This document shows, in pieces, positions 56,156 through 64,000 of a stretch of DNA of 64,000 nt (the stretch's first letter is position 1; each line of letters starts with the position of its first letter). Source of the DNA: Rhodopseudomonas palustris (GTDB taxonomy: Bacteria > Pseudomonadota > Alphaproteobacteria > Rhizobiales > Xanthobacteraceae); assembly GCF_003031265.1 (NCBI RefSeq), contig NZ_CP019966.1, positions 1,178,001 through 1,242,000 of the forward strand. Direction: 5' to 3'. Under the pieces are notes generated by a model. The model was not told the DNA's origin and ran no database searches. It saw only the letters and a list, made by a program, of their open reading frames with translations. A program made the position numbers and the translations under genes.

Positions 56156-56329
56156 GACGATTCGAAATGGGACAGCTTGTGCAGACGCGCCGCGGCGGCC
56201 GCAGCGATGACCGCCATATAGGCAGCCTTGCCCGAACTAAGCCACCGTCTCGGCCCAGTTCTGCACGATCTTGAGAGTACGATCGGTGTCCTTGTGCTGG
56301 TGGGCGTATTGCACCAAGGGGGATACACG

Positions 56330-56500
56330 ATGGGGAGATTGGATCGCCGCGATGGGGAGCGGTTGCAGTGCCATGATGCGGACGAACGAACCGCACCAAC
56401 GATCGCGCCGCGTGATCTGGAGAAGGAAAACGAGACGCTGAAGGAACTCGTCGTCAGCCTCTCCGAACTGGTGATGAAGCGGGTCGCCGGTCAGCGCTGA
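56330..56500 (+). CDS. Small coiled-coil protein
   Basis: A 56-residue product from ATG 56330 (AGGGGGA site): MGRLDRRDGERLQCHDADER, then a heptad-like helix LEKENETLKELVVSLSELVM. I recognise the ending style from small proteins of Bradyrhizobium relatives but no function. The stop is only seven bases from the convergent tag stop. Confidence 0.55.
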   Translation: MGRLDRRDGERLQCHDADERTAPTIAPRDLEKENETLKELVVSLSELVMKRVAGQR

Positions 56501-56507
56501 AAGAATC

Positions 56508-57164
56508 TCAGCGCTGATGTAACGGAGCCCTCTTCACCGGCGCCGCAGAACGCCGCGCCGGTTTCTTCATCTGTCCGCAGGTGGCGTGGCAGTGGCAGTC
56601 GACCAGATGGTCGTTGACCATCCCGACGGCCTGCATGAACGCGTACACGATCGTCGGGCCGACGAACTTGAAGCCGCGTCCCGCCAGATCCTTGGAAATT
56701 TTCACCGACAGTGGGGTCGAGGCCGGGACGCTCGCGATAGTCTTGAAGCTGTTGACCTTCGGCGCACCGCCGACGAAGTCCCACAACAGCTTCGAGAAGC
56801 CCGGACCTTCTTCTTGAATCTTCAGCCACGCTTTGGCGCTGCCGATCGTGCCGTCGATCTTGGCGCGATTGCGGACGATACCGACATCGTTCATCAGCTC
56901 CGCGATCTTGTCGGCGTCGTAGCGCGCGATCTTGGCCGGATCGAAATCGTCGAAGGCGCGGCGGAAGTTATCGCGCTTGCGCAGGATGGTGATCCACGAC
57001 AGTCCGGCCTGGAAGCCGTCGAGGATCAGCTTCTCGTACAGCGCGCGGTCGTCGTATTCCGGCACGCCCCATTCGGTGTCGTGATACGCGACATAAAGCA
57101 GATCGTCGCCTGGCCACGGGCAGCGGACGAGGCCGTCAGCTCCGACGCGCGCGGAGCGGATCAT
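56508..57164 (-). CDS. tag: DNA-3-methyladenine glycosylase I
   Basis: A 218-residue repair enzyme removing 3-methyladenine. Features: CPWPGDDLLYVAYHDTEWGVP at the start (zinc Cys and conserved HDTEWG), LILDGFQAGLSWITILRKRD with the catalytic region, and a C-terminal CHCHATC zinc-binding motif. Its ATG overlaps the stop of ygfZ (ATGA), so the two are co-translated. Confidence 0.95.
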   Translation of the reverse strand: MIRSARVGADGLVRCPWPGDDLLYVAYHDTEWGVPEYDDRALYEKLILDGFQAGLSWITILRKRDNFRRAFDDFDPAKIARYDADKIAELMNDVGIVRNRAKIDGTIGSAKAWLKIQEEGPGFSKLLWDFVGGAPKVNSFKTIASVPASTPLSVKISKDLAGRGFKFVGPTIVYAFMQAVGMVNDHLVDCHCHATCGQMKKPARRSAAPVKRAPLHQR

Positions 57165-58042
57165 GTGCCGGTCTTCCGCTGCGCCGGTGTCAGCTCCTCG
57201 GGATCGGCGATCTGCAAGGTGACGCCGCCAGCACTCAGCGGCAGGGATGTTTCGCGCGCTTCGGCGACGCGGTCGATCCGCAGCAGCGCCAGCCCGCGGC
57301 CAGTTGCCGACGATCCCATGGTGCCGACGCTCTTTTCACCGGCGGTGATCTCGCTGCCCGGTTGCGGCGCCGGGCCATCGAAGGTGACGCGCACGATCCG
57401 GGTGCGCGCGGTGCCGCGGTGGTGCATTCGCGACACCACTTCCTGGCCGATGTAGCAGCCCTTGTTGAAATCGACGCCGGACAGACGATCCATATTGGCT
57501 TCGTGCGGAAACGCGTCGGCATAGCCGAAGTCGAGGCCGCCGGCCGGGACGCCGCAGGCGATGCGATGTGCTTCGTACTCGTCCGCCGCCACCATCGTGG
57601 CACCGAGTGCCTCGGCGGTCGCGGTGGCCAGGATCTCCGGCACCAGGATGCGCCAGCCGAGCTGATCGCCCCGCGGATCGCGGAAGCCCATCTCCGGCGG
57701 CTGCGACGGTTCGCCGCCCCAGAGCGCCAGCACGCCGATCCGATCCGACAGGTTCTCGATCAGCGCCTTGGCGCGCAGCTTGTAGAATTTCAGCTTCGTC
57801 GCCAGCGCTTCGGTGAGCGGTTTCGGACAATCCAGTAGGAAACCGCCGTCGTCTTCGGCCGCCAGCTCGGTGATCAGGAAATCAGTGACAATCTTGCCCT
57901 GCGGCGTCAGCAGGGCGCCAAAACGCCCGGCGCCGGGTTCGAGCCTATTCAGATCGGTGGTGATCAGGCCGTTCAGCAAGTGCCGCGCGTCGGGGCCGCT
58001 GATCTTGAGAACGCCACGGTCGGCGAGGAAGGCTGCCTTCAT
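57161..58042 (-). CDS. ygfZ: Folate-binding protein YgfZ (Fe-S cluster repair/assembly)
   Basis: A 293-residue protein of the GcvT-like COG0354 family. The hallmark KGCYIGQEVVSRMHHRGTAR, containing the conserved KGC(Y/F)xGQE, is near residue 195. Early sequence LLNGLITTDLNRLEPG and GRFGALLTPQGKIVTDFLI is typical. YgfZ helps build or repair Fe-S clusters of certain enzymes using folate. It overlaps tag and is divergent from the dihydroorotase-like gene. Confidence 0.93.
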   Translation of the reverse strand: MKAAFLADRGVLKISGPDARHLLNGLITTDLNRLEPGAGRFGALLTPQGKIVTDFLITELAAEDDGGFLLDCPKPLTEALATKLKFYKLRAKALIENLSDRIGVLALWGGEPSQPPEMGFRDPRGDQLGWRILVPEILATATAEALGATMVAADEYEAHRIACGVPAGGLDFGYADAFPHEANMDRLSGVDFNKGCYIGQEVVSRMHHRGTARTRIVRVTFDGPAPQPGSEITAGEKSVGTMGSSATGRGLALLRIDRVAEARETSLPLSAGGVTLQIADPEELTPAQRKTGT

Positions 58043-58189
58043 TGATCTCTCTCGTGAGGCCGGCCGGAAACATCCTTGCGTTAACGGTCCGGCCGACTAA
58101 GACATCCCAAGTTAGGCGGCCGGGCGCTGGTCAACAAGGCTTTGCAAGACTCGCGCCGCTTCGCGCCAAAACGGGCACCCGAGGACGTC

Positions 58190-59524
58190 ATGACCGGCAC
58201 ATTCGACACCATTCTGAAGGGCGGCACCATCGTCAACCAGGACGGCGAGGGCGTCGGTGACATCGGCATCAAGGACGGTCGCATCGCTGCGCTGGGCTCG
58301 CTCGGCGCCGAAAAAGCCGGTGAGACGATCGATTGCCGCGGCCTGCACGTGCTGCCGGGTGTGATCGATACCCAGGTGCATTTCCGTGAGCCCGGCCTGA
58401 CTCACAAGGAAGATCTCGAAACCGGCTCGCGCAGCGCCGTGATGGGCGGCGTGACCGCGGTGTTCGAAATGCCGAACACCAATCCGCTGACGATCACCGA
58501 AGAGACCTTCACCGACAAGGTGAAGCGCGCCGAGCACCGCATGCATTGCGACTTCGCGTTCTTCATCGGCGGCACCCGCGACAATGTCGAGGAACTGCCC
58601 AAGCTCGAGCGCGCCCGTGGCTGCTGCGGCGTCAAGGTGTTCATCGGCTCGTCGACTGGAAGTTTGCTGGTCGAGGACGATCCGAGCCTCAAGCGCATCC
58701 TGTCGGTGATCCAGCGCCGCGCCGCGTTCCACGCCGAGGACGAGTACCGGCTCAACGACCGCAAGGGTGAGCGCATCGAGGGCGATCCGCGCTCGCATCC
58801 GGTGTGGCGCGACGACGTCGCAGCCTTGCAGGCGACGCAGCGGCTGGTCGCGATCGCGCGCGAGACCGGCAAGCGTATCCATGTGCTGCACGTCTCGACC
58901 CGGCAGGAGATGGAATTTCTGCGCGAGCACAAGGATGTCGCGTCGGTCGAGGTGACGCCGCATCACCTGACGCTGGTGGCGCCGGAGTGCTACGAGCGCC
59001 TCGGCACGAGAGCGCAGATGAACCCGCCGGTGCGCGATGCCTGGCACCGCGACGGCATCTGGCACGGCCTGGCGCAGGGCGTGGTCGACGTGCTCGGCTC
59101 GGACCACGCGCCGCATACGCTGGAAGAAAAGGCCAAGACCTATCCGGCATCGCCGTCGGGCATGACCGGCGTGCAGACGCTGGTGCCGACCATGCTGGAT
59201 CACGTCAATGCCGGCCGGCTGTCGCTGGCGCGCTTCGTCGATCTCACCAGCGCCGGCCCGGCGCGGCTGTTCAACATCGCCTGCAAGGGCCGCATCGCGG
59301 CCGGCTTCGACGCCGACTTCACGGTGGTCGATCTCAAGCGCAGCGAAACCATCACCAACGACTGGGTCGCCTCGCGCGCCGGCTGGACGCCCTATGATGG
59401 CGTCCGCGTCACCGGCTGGCCGGTCGGCACCTTCGTGCGCGGAGCCAAGGTGATGTGGCAGGGCGAACTGACCACGCCCTCGCGCGGTGAGCCGGTGCGG
59501 TTTCTGGAGACGCTGAAGCCGTAA
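58190..59524 (+). CDS. pyrC: Dihydroorotase-like amidohydrolase with an altered metal-binding motif
   Basis: A 444-residue cyclic amidohydrolase. The first metal motif reads GVIDTQVHFREPG: Gln62 stands where dihydroorotases have the first His of HxH, while His64 remains. The bridging Lys is in GVKVFIGSSTG, the other histidines in HVLHVSTRQE and EVTPHHLTL, and the catalytic Asp in LGSDHAPHTLEEKA. So one of the usual metal ligands is missing. It may be a true pyrimidine-pathway dihydroorotase with a changed metal site or another amidohydrolase. ATG 58190 (GAGGACG site) gives the usual length. Confidence 0.82.
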   Translation: MTGTFDTILKGGTIVNQDGEGVGDIGIKDGRIAALGSLGAEKAGETIDCRGLHVLPGVIDTQVHFREPGLTHKEDLETGSRSAVMGGVTAVFEMPNTNPLTITEETFTDKVKRAEHRMHCDFAFFIGGTRDNVEELPKLERARGCCGVKVFIGSSTGSLLVEDDPSLKRILSVIQRRAAFHAEDEYRLNDRKGERIEGDPRSHPVWRDDVAALQATQRLVAIARETGKRIHVLHVSTRQEMEFLREHKDVASVEVTPHHLTLVAPECYERLGTRAQMNPPVRDAWHRDGIWHGLAQGVVDVLGSDHAPHTLEEKAKTYPASPSGMTGVQTLVPTMLDHVNAGRLSLARFVDLTSAGPARLFNIACKGRIAAGFDADFTVVDLKRSETITNDWVASRAGWTPYDGVRVTGWPVGTFVRGAKVMWQGELTTPSRGEPVRFLETLKP

Positions 59525-60012
59525 AGCAGTGCTGCGCCCAGCAGTGTTGTTTTCTAGGGCTGCCGTGTCACACGCGGCCGTCCCGCCTCGGCGTTGAGGT
59601 CAAACGACGCCTCTTACGAAGTCCTGGTAAGCGGCACGCAGGTTCCAGGTCACTGCGTAGTAACAGCCTCCAGATACCTTGCCGTGGATCAGGACGACCT
59701 GTAACGGCGCGGATTGATCCCGCGAACCATCAGCCGTCTTCGTTGATCCCCGCCGCAGCCGCCTAGATGATCAGCGGTCATTCCGGTTAGCACCGCGTCG
59801 TTTTGTCCGTGCCTCCGTGGAACTCCGGTGGGGTATTTTGCGTATCCACTGCGCGATCATCATCCGCGATGATCGAGGCCAGAACGATTCGGCCCGCGCG
59901 AGGTCGCGGCAGGACCGGTGGTTAACAGGAAAGCAACGCAACAGGCGCAGCATTTCGCGTCGCACGATCGCCGGGATCGTCGATTGACCGATACGCCGAA
60001 AGGGGATTCCAG
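59525..60012. other. Gene-poor region of about 490 bases
   Basis: No gene with a start codon and ribosome-binding site could be supported. On the minus strand, a frame open from 59,771 to the stop at 59,600-59,602 reads well in part (LQVVLIHGKVSGGCYYAVTW) but has no ATG, GTG or TTG start. It could be a relic. The end of the region carries the promoter of the 51-residue gene. Confidence 0.45.
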
Positions 60013-60168
60013 ATGGAAGCTCAAAAGACCGCGGTCGAAGCGATCGTCGCCTTGACCGGCTATGACCGGGCCGTCGTGGCCGAATTCATCCGGCGGTTCT
60101 ATCTCGCCGGCGTCCGCGATCCGAAGCGGCTGACATTCAAGGGGCTGCAGGCGTTCGCCCGCACCTGA
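60013..60168 (+). CDS. Small 51-residue protein
   Basis: MEAQKTAVEAIVALTGYDRA followed by a basic, helical part (FIRRFYLAGVRDPKRL) and the end GLQAFART. ATG 60013 has AGGGGA at a normal distance. The composition (amphipathic helices, no membrane span) looks like a real soluble protein. The family is unknown to me. It is convergent with the next minus-strand gene, 20 bases apart. Confidence 0.6.
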   Translation: MEAQKTAVEAIVALTGYDRAVVAEFIRRFYLAGVRDPKRLTFKGLQAFART

Positions 60169-60188
60169 TCGTCGCCGACTGATTCGCG

Positions 60189-60452
60189 TTACTGCTTCGC
60201 CAAGCCGACCGAGAACTCGCCGTTGAGCACACGGCCGGGCAGGCCTTCGACGAACTTGGCCACCGCATCCTCGCCATAGGTGGCGACGAGCTCGGCAAAA
60301 GCGGTGAACAGGCTGGCTTGCGCCAGGCAATCGCCGTCGACCCCGTCGTGCAGGGCTTCGGCCCATGCCTCGCTGAGATAGGTGAGCGCAGTTTGCTTCT
60401 GCTCTCGGTCGGATTGCACTTCGCGATCGATGGGGAAGGTCGTCAGGCTCAT
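60189..60452 (-). CDS. Small uncharacterised helical protein
   Basis: An 87-residue product from ATG 60452 (MSLTTFPIDREVQSDREQKQ), continuing with TALTYLSEAWAEALHDGVDG and ending in LPGRVLNGEFSVGLAKQ. It appears to be all-helical and soluble. No family is recognised. A longer reading starting at 60509 has no better start site. Confidence 0.68.
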   Translation of the reverse strand: MSLTTFPIDREVQSDREQKQTALTYLSEAWAEALHDGVDGDCLAQASLFTAFAELVATYGEDAVAKFVEGLPGRVLNGEFSVGLAKQ

Positions 60453-60582
60453 GAACTTCAGCAGTCTCGGCGCGCTCCACCGCGAAGCGCGATGGGGTAG
60501 TGTTAGCACGCGGCTGCCGAACGCCTAGGCAGTTCTTTAGGAAAGGTTAACGGCATGGGATAAACCCGCAGCCATAGAGCGG

Positions 60583-61023
60583 TCAGTTCGCGTATCGAGC
60601 GGTCAGGTCGCGCGAGAGCTTCGAACCTTCCTCCAGATACCGCCGAATCGCCACGGTCGCGGCCGGCGTACAGGTTCGGTAGGTCTGCTGGAACCCGTTG
60701 TAACCTCGATTGAAAGCGGCGATCAGCCGGGTTCGACGTTCGCCCGAAGGGGTCTCAGCGTCGATCAACGCCTGCATCTCGGTGCGCCATTTGGCGCCGT
60801 CGGCGCCGCCGCAGATCCCGCGAAGATAATGCAGCGTCCCTAGAATCTCGGCCAGCCGCTGCAATTCAGCGTCGAATGGCGCCGCGCCGTCCTCGGCGCG
60901 CGCCGGGGCGAGCCCGCAGCAGGCGAGGATCATCAGCACGGCAAGGGAACGCTTCAGCATGGCCGGCCTGATAGGCCGTTTCATCGGCCGCAGCAAGAAG
61001 TTGCCGGTTCCCGAACGCGCCAT
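60583..61023 (-). CDS. TIGR02301-family exported protein
   Basis: A 146-residue protein whose start overlaps the stop of the NUDIX gene (TGATG). A signal-like hydrophobic stretch is at about residues 26-42 (LAVLMILACCGLAPARA), so the mature start may lie after an internal Met (residue 22). The mature part has LAEILGTLHYLRGICGG and FNRGYNGFQQTYRTCTPAA, the features of the TIGR02301 family of Rhizobiales. The two cysteines probably pair. Function unknown. Confidence 0.82.
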   Translation of the reverse strand: MARSGTGNFLLRPMKRPIRPAMLKRSLAVLMILACCGLAPARAEDGAAPFDAELQRLAEILGTLHYLRGICGGADGAKWRTEMQALIDAETPSGERRTRLIAAFNRGYNGFQQTYRTCTPAATVAIRRYLEEGSKLSRDLTARYAN

Positions 61024-61466
61024 CAGGTTCTGATCAGCTCACGGGCGCCTTCGACCAGCTCGGCCAGCCCCTCGGTGGTCGAGAAGCTGGCCAGTTCGTC
61101 GGGGCTGATCCAGCGGGCGTCGTCGAGTTCGCCGTTGAGCTGCGGCTCGCCGCCTGCCCAGCGCGCGGCGAACACCATGATGACGTAATGCCCGGCAGCA
61201 CTGGCGACGGACGGCAGCACCTCGCGCCGGCCGGCGAGGCCGACGATCTCGATAGCCAGCGCGGTTTCCTCGGCGACTTCCCGCACGACCGCTTGCTCCA
61301 GCGTCTCGCCGAATTCGACCCGGCCGCCAGGCAGCGAGTACAGGCCCTTGCCGGGCATCCTTGCCCGGCGCACCAGCAGGAGGCGGCCCTCCCGGAAAAT
61401 CGCGGCGCTGACGGCCAATTGCGGATGGCGCGGCTGCGCCGGTGCGGCTTCGGTCACGGCGATCAA
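61023..61466 (-). CDS. NUDIX hydrolase (ADP-ribose pyrophosphatase-like)
   Basis: A 147-residue protein with a complete Nudix box: GGRVEFGETLEQAVVREVAE followed by ETAL. It would split nucleoside diphosphate derivatives such as ADP-ribose. The start overlaps the stop of the preceding gene (ATGA), and its stop overlaps the TIGR02301 gene start, so three genes form a tightly coupled operon. Confidence 0.9.
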   Translation of the reverse strand: MIAVTEAAPAQPRHPQLAVSAAIFREGRLLLVRRARMPGKGLYSLPGGRVEFGETLEQAVVREVAEETALAIEIVGLAGRREVLPSVASAAGHYVIMVFAARWAGGEPQLNGELDDARWISPDELASFSTTEGLAELVEGARELIRT

Positions 61467-61969
61467 TGCGCCATGATGAAGTCGACGTCGGCTTCGCAGC
61501 CCTGTCCGTTGATGATGCCGCCAGCGCGGCCGATCAACGGCTTGATCCAGCCGACCGCGCTCTCGGCGAGCTTGGCCCGGGTGGCGTCCTGCGAGGCCTG
61601 GCGCATTGCTTCGCCGACCGCGGTCAGGATCGCGGTCATATTGTTGGTGATGTCGTCGAAATCCGATCTAATCCCGGGATCGGCCGTGTCATAGGCTTCG
61701 ATTGCGAGATCGCGGGCCTTGAAGTTCGAGGCCTTGAAGTGTTCCGCGTAGGAGAGGGGATGCCAGGACAGGAAGTCTTCCGAGCACTCCGGCATGTCCG
61801 GAATCATTTCGAGCAGCATCACGGCTTCGTTGAAATGATTCAGGTAGTCGGTGGCCAGCCCGGTCTTCGGATTGATATTGGCGGCAGCAAGCTGAGCGGC
61901 GCGCGCCTCGTCGTAACGGGAGGGCGCACTTTGCGCAGTTGTGGATTCACTCGACGCCATCGGCGGCAT
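61463..61969 (-). CDS. Uncharacterised conserved protein, first gene of the NUDIX operon
   Basis: A 168-residue soluble protein: an N-terminal low-complexity part, then YLNHFNEAVMLLEMIPDMPE, LSWHPLSYAEHFKASNFKAR and a C-terminal helical segment ending CEADVDFIMAH. I recognise it as a conserved protein of Rhizobiales but know no function. ATG 61969 or 61960 is the start. It is divergent from the SRAP gene 52 bases away. Confidence 0.78.
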   Translation of the reverse strand: MPPMASSESTTAQSAPSRYDEARAAQLAAANINPKTGLATDYLNHFNEAVMLLEMIPDMPECSEDFLSWHPLSYAEHFKASNFKARDLAIEAYDTADPGIRSDFDDITNNMTAILTAVGEAMRQASQDATRAKLAESAVGWIKPLIGRAGGIINGQGCEADVDFIMAH

Positions 61970-62021
61970 TTTTGTTTACCGAAGTTAACAAGCACTGAAC
62001 ACGCCACCGGGTCCTGACAGC

Positions 62022-62795
62022 ATGTGCGGACGCTTCGTGATCACCTCGGCTCCCGCCGCTATCCGACAGCTCTTTGGCTACGCCGATCAGCCTAATTTTC
62101 CGTCACGCTACAACATCGCCCCGACCCAGCCGATTCCCGTGGTGATCGTCGACGAAGGCACCCGGCGGTTCAGGCTGATGCGCTGGGGGCTGATCCCGTC
62201 CTGGGTGAAGGATCCGCGGACGTTTTCGCTGCTGATCAACGCCCGCGCCGAGACCGTCCAGGACAAGCCGGCCTTCCGTAACGCGTTCAGGCGCCGGCGG
62301 TGCCTGGTACCGGCCGATGGCTACTACGAGTGGAAGGCCGGCGGCTCGCGCAAGCAGCCGTACTTCATCCATCCGGCCGGCGGTGGCCCGATCGGATTTG
62401 CGGCGCTGTGGGAGACCTGGACCGGCCCGAACGGCGAGGAGCTCGATACGGTGGCGATCGTCACCACCGCGGCGCGCGGCGGCCTCGCCGATCTGCATGA
62501 CCGCGTGCCGGTCACGATCGCGCCGCATCAATTCGCGCGCTGGCTGGAGACCGATGAAACAGATGCCGGGGAGGTGATGGCCCTGTTATGCCCGCCGGGC
62601 GAGGGCGAGTTCGTCTGGCACCCGGTGTCGACCGCGGTCAACCGCACCGCCAATGACAATCCGCAACTGATCCTGCCGATCACCGCGGAGGAGGTCGAGG
62701 CTCCGCCGCCAGCCGTTGCGAAGCCGGCGCCACCGAAGCGCGCGGCGCGGCCAAAGATCTCGGCGGATGACAGCGGGCAGGGCTCGTTGTTCTGA
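62022..62795 (+). CDS. SOS response-associated peptidase (SRAP, YedK/HMCES type)
   Basis: A 257-residue protein. Cys2 (MCGRFVITS) is the residue that forms a thiazolidine bond with abasic sites in single-stranded DNA. YNIAPTQPIPVV, LINARAETV, PADGYYEWK (conserved Glu) and DLHDRVPV (conserved His) are all present. It protects abasic sites from cleavage. The last 35 residues are a basic, proline-rich tail. No LexA box was found in the 52-base gap upstream. Confidence 0.95.
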   Translation: MCGRFVITSAPAAIRQLFGYADQPNFPSRYNIAPTQPIPVVIVDEGTRRFRLMRWGLIPSWVKDPRTFSLLINARAETVQDKPAFRNAFRRRRCLVPADGYYEWKAGGSRKQPYFIHPAGGGPIGFAALWETWTGPNGEELDTVAIVTTAARGGLADLHDRVPVTIAPHQFARWLETDETDAGEVMALLCPPGEGEFVWHPVSTAVNRTANDNPQLILPITAEEVEAPPPAVAKPAPPKRAARPKISADDSGQGSLF

Positions 62796-62808
62796 CGGTA
62801 GTTAGCAA

Positions 62809-62893
62809 CGTCATTGCGAGCGAAGCGAAGCAATCCAGCAGTGCCGAGCACTGAGCGCTGGATTGCTTCGTCGCTTCGCTCCTCGCAATGACG
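62809..62893. repeat. Dispersed palindromic repeat, family R1
   Basis: An 85-bp palindrome from CGTCATTGCGAGCGAAGCGA to GCTTCGCTCCTCGCAATGACG. It lies between the convergent SRAP and FAD-oxidase genes and begins 14 bases after the SRAP stop. Confidence 0.87.
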
Positions 62894-62903
62894 GTGGAGA
62901 GAG

Positions 62904-64000
62904 CTACACCACCTTGCCGGGATTCATGATGCCGTGCGGGTCGAGCAGGGTCTTGATCGATCGCATCAGCTCGATCGCGGTCTTGTCCTTCACCTCGGGG
63001 AGTTCGTCGCGCTTCATCACGCCGATGCCGTGCTCGGCCGAGATCGAGCCGCCGAGCCGCAGCACGACGTCGAACACCACCTTGTTCACGTCGTGCCAGC
63101 GCGCCAGGAATTCCGCCTTGTCGGCCCCAACCGGCTGCGTGACGTTGTAGTGAATGTTGCCGTCGCCGAGATGGCCGAACGGCACCGGACGAGAGCCTGG
63201 GATCAGTTCCACCACCGCGGCGTTGGCTTGTTCGATGAACTGCGGCACCGCGGCGACCGGCACCGAGATATCGTGTTTGATCGAGCCGCCTTCCGGCTTC
63301 TGTGCCGGTGAGATCTCCTCGCGCAGCTTCCAGAACGCCTGCTGCTGCTGAACTGAACTCGCGATCGCCGCGTCCACCACGATGCCGTCTTCAAAGCCGC
63401 GCTCGAGGATCGACTCCAGTGCGGCGCGGGCGTCGTCGCGCGGCGACGACAATTCGATCAGCACGTACCACGGGTAGCGCGCCTCGAGCGGATCGCGGTT
63501 GTTGGCGTGGCGCACCGAGAAATCGAGCGGGGTCTCTGCAATCAGCTCGAAGCTGGTCAGGTTGCCGGCCGCCTCTCCTTGCGCGATGCCGAGCAGCTTC
63601 AGCGCGTCGTCCGGCGATTGCAGCCCGACGAACGCGGTCTCGACCGCGCGCGGCTTCGGGAACAGCTTCAGGATAGCCGCAGTGATAATGCCGAGCGTGC
63701 CTTCGGCACCGATGAACAGATCGCGCAGATCGTAGCCGGTGTTGTCCTTCTTCAGCTTGGACAGCAGGTTCAGTACCCGGCCGTCGGCGAGCACGACCTC
63801 GACGCCGAGCGCCATGTCGCGTGCGAGGCCATAGGCCAGCGCGGCAGTGCCGCCGGCATTGGTCGAGAGGTTGCCGCCGATCGTGCAGCTTCCCTGGGCG
63901 CCGAGCGACAGCGGAAACAGACGGTCGACCTCCGCGGCTTTCTCCTGCGCGCGCTGCAGGATCACGCCGGCTTCGACCGTCATGGTGTTCGACGAGGTAT
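62904..64000 (-). CDS. FAD-linked oxidase (GlcD/D-lactate dehydrogenase type), 5' end outside window
   Basis: 365 codons of the C-terminal part of a flavoprotein of the VAO/PCMH superfamily. It has LGAQGSCTIGGNLSTNAGGT and GLARDMALGVEVVLADGRVL of the FAD domain. The cap domain includes the metal-type motif PFGHLGDGNIHYNV and SISAEHGIGVMKRDEL, followed by the conserved LLDPHGIMNPGKVV end. It probably oxidises D-2-hydroxy acids such as D-lactate or glycolate. The first 100 or so residues lie beyond the right edge. Confidence 0.92.
   Translation of the reverse strand, partial: TSSNTMTVEAGVILQRAQEKAAEVDRLFPLSLGAQGSCTIGGNLSTNAGGTAALAYGLARDMALGVEVVLADGRVLNLLSKLKKDNTGYDLRDLFIGAEGTLGIITAAILKLFPKPRAVETAFVGLQSPDDALKLLGIAQGEAAGNLTSFELIAETPLDFSVRHANNRDPLEARYPWYVLIELSSPRDDARAALESILERGFEDGIVVDAAIASSVQQQQAFWKLREEISPAQKPEGGSIKHDISVPVAAVPQFIEQANAAVVELIPGSRPVPFGHLGDGNIHYNVTQPVGADKAEFLARWHDVNKVVFDVVLRLGGSISAEHGIGVMKRDELPEVKDKTAIELMRSIKTLLDPHGIMNPGKVV

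Noticed and set aside
60534..60552. Sequence TTTAGGAAAGGTTAAC as a CtrA box.
   Set aside because: The left half is TTTA rather than TTAA, and no suitably placed gene start makes it convincing.

Overview
The window is a GC-rich (clearly above 60 %), gene-dense piece of an alphaproteobacterial chromosome, most like Rhodopseudomonas palustris or a close Bradyrhizobium relative. The signs are a CcrM-type GANTC methyltransferase, two perfect CtrA boxes (TTAA-N7-TTAA), an alphaproteobacterial LexA box (GTTC-N7-GTTC), a FixK/FNR box, a NadQ-type regulator near nadABC, split glycyl-tRNA synthetase genes, and dispersed palindromic repeats of the kind whose translations read MAGLVPAIH. No rRNA, tRNA, CRISPR array, prophage or classical insertion sequence was found. 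The organism assignment rests on recognition of these features, not on a search.

Region 1 (1-11,700) is a redox and metal cluster: partial ccoG, a small membrane protein behind a FixK/FNR box, a YqjI-like PadR regulator with twin palindromic operators, an orphan Rieske protein, a NifX/NifB-like cofactor-binding protein, a YgaP-type DUF2892 membrane protein, and an ArsR-family regulator with the BigR/SqrR persulfide-sensing cysteine pair. These are followed by an RND efflux pump, a DsbA-like thiol oxidoreductase, and a ferric-reductase-like flavocytochrome with a cytochrome b5 partner.

Region 2 (11,900-24,000) has ccrM, a YpfJ-type zinc peptidase, a GIY-YIG nuclease set between palindromic repeats, moaB, a two-subunit CoA-transferase, a MarR-GNAT fusion, a glycosyltransferase, a radical SAM protein behind a LexA box, rnhB, a GT39-like membrane protein and a family-4-like uracil-DNA glycosylase.

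Region 3 (24,000-33,000) holds ETF:ubiquinone oxidoreductase, a TPR protein, ispE, a polyprenyl diphosphate synthase, a DUF2007 protein, a methyltransferase, an S49 peptidase and several very small membrane peptides. Region 4 (32,900-37,100) is glyQ-glyS, heavily invaded by repeats. A DUF559 nuclease gene lies between 60-bp perfect inverted repeats inside the operon, a second repeat family is inserted in frame within glyS, and further copies follow the operon. Region 5 (37,200-45,130) has an unknown protein behind a CtrA box, a DUF4010 transporter-like protein, ppdK with a histone-H1-like tail and a SleB-type cell wall hydrolase.

Region 6 (45,400-64,000) contains nadABC, acuI, a DUF2339 membrane protein, nadQ, a tyrosine phosphatase, an HD hydrolase, tag, ygfZ, a dihydroorotase-like enzyme lacking one metal-ligand histidine, several small proteins, a NUDIX hydrolase, an SRAP (YedK/HMCES) protein and a partial FAD-linked oxidase.

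The strongest candidates for something undescribed are the two small nuclease genes (DUF559 and GIY-YIG), each packed with inverted palindromic repeats into a unit of about 480 bp, together with the palindromic element that has become part of the glyS protein.
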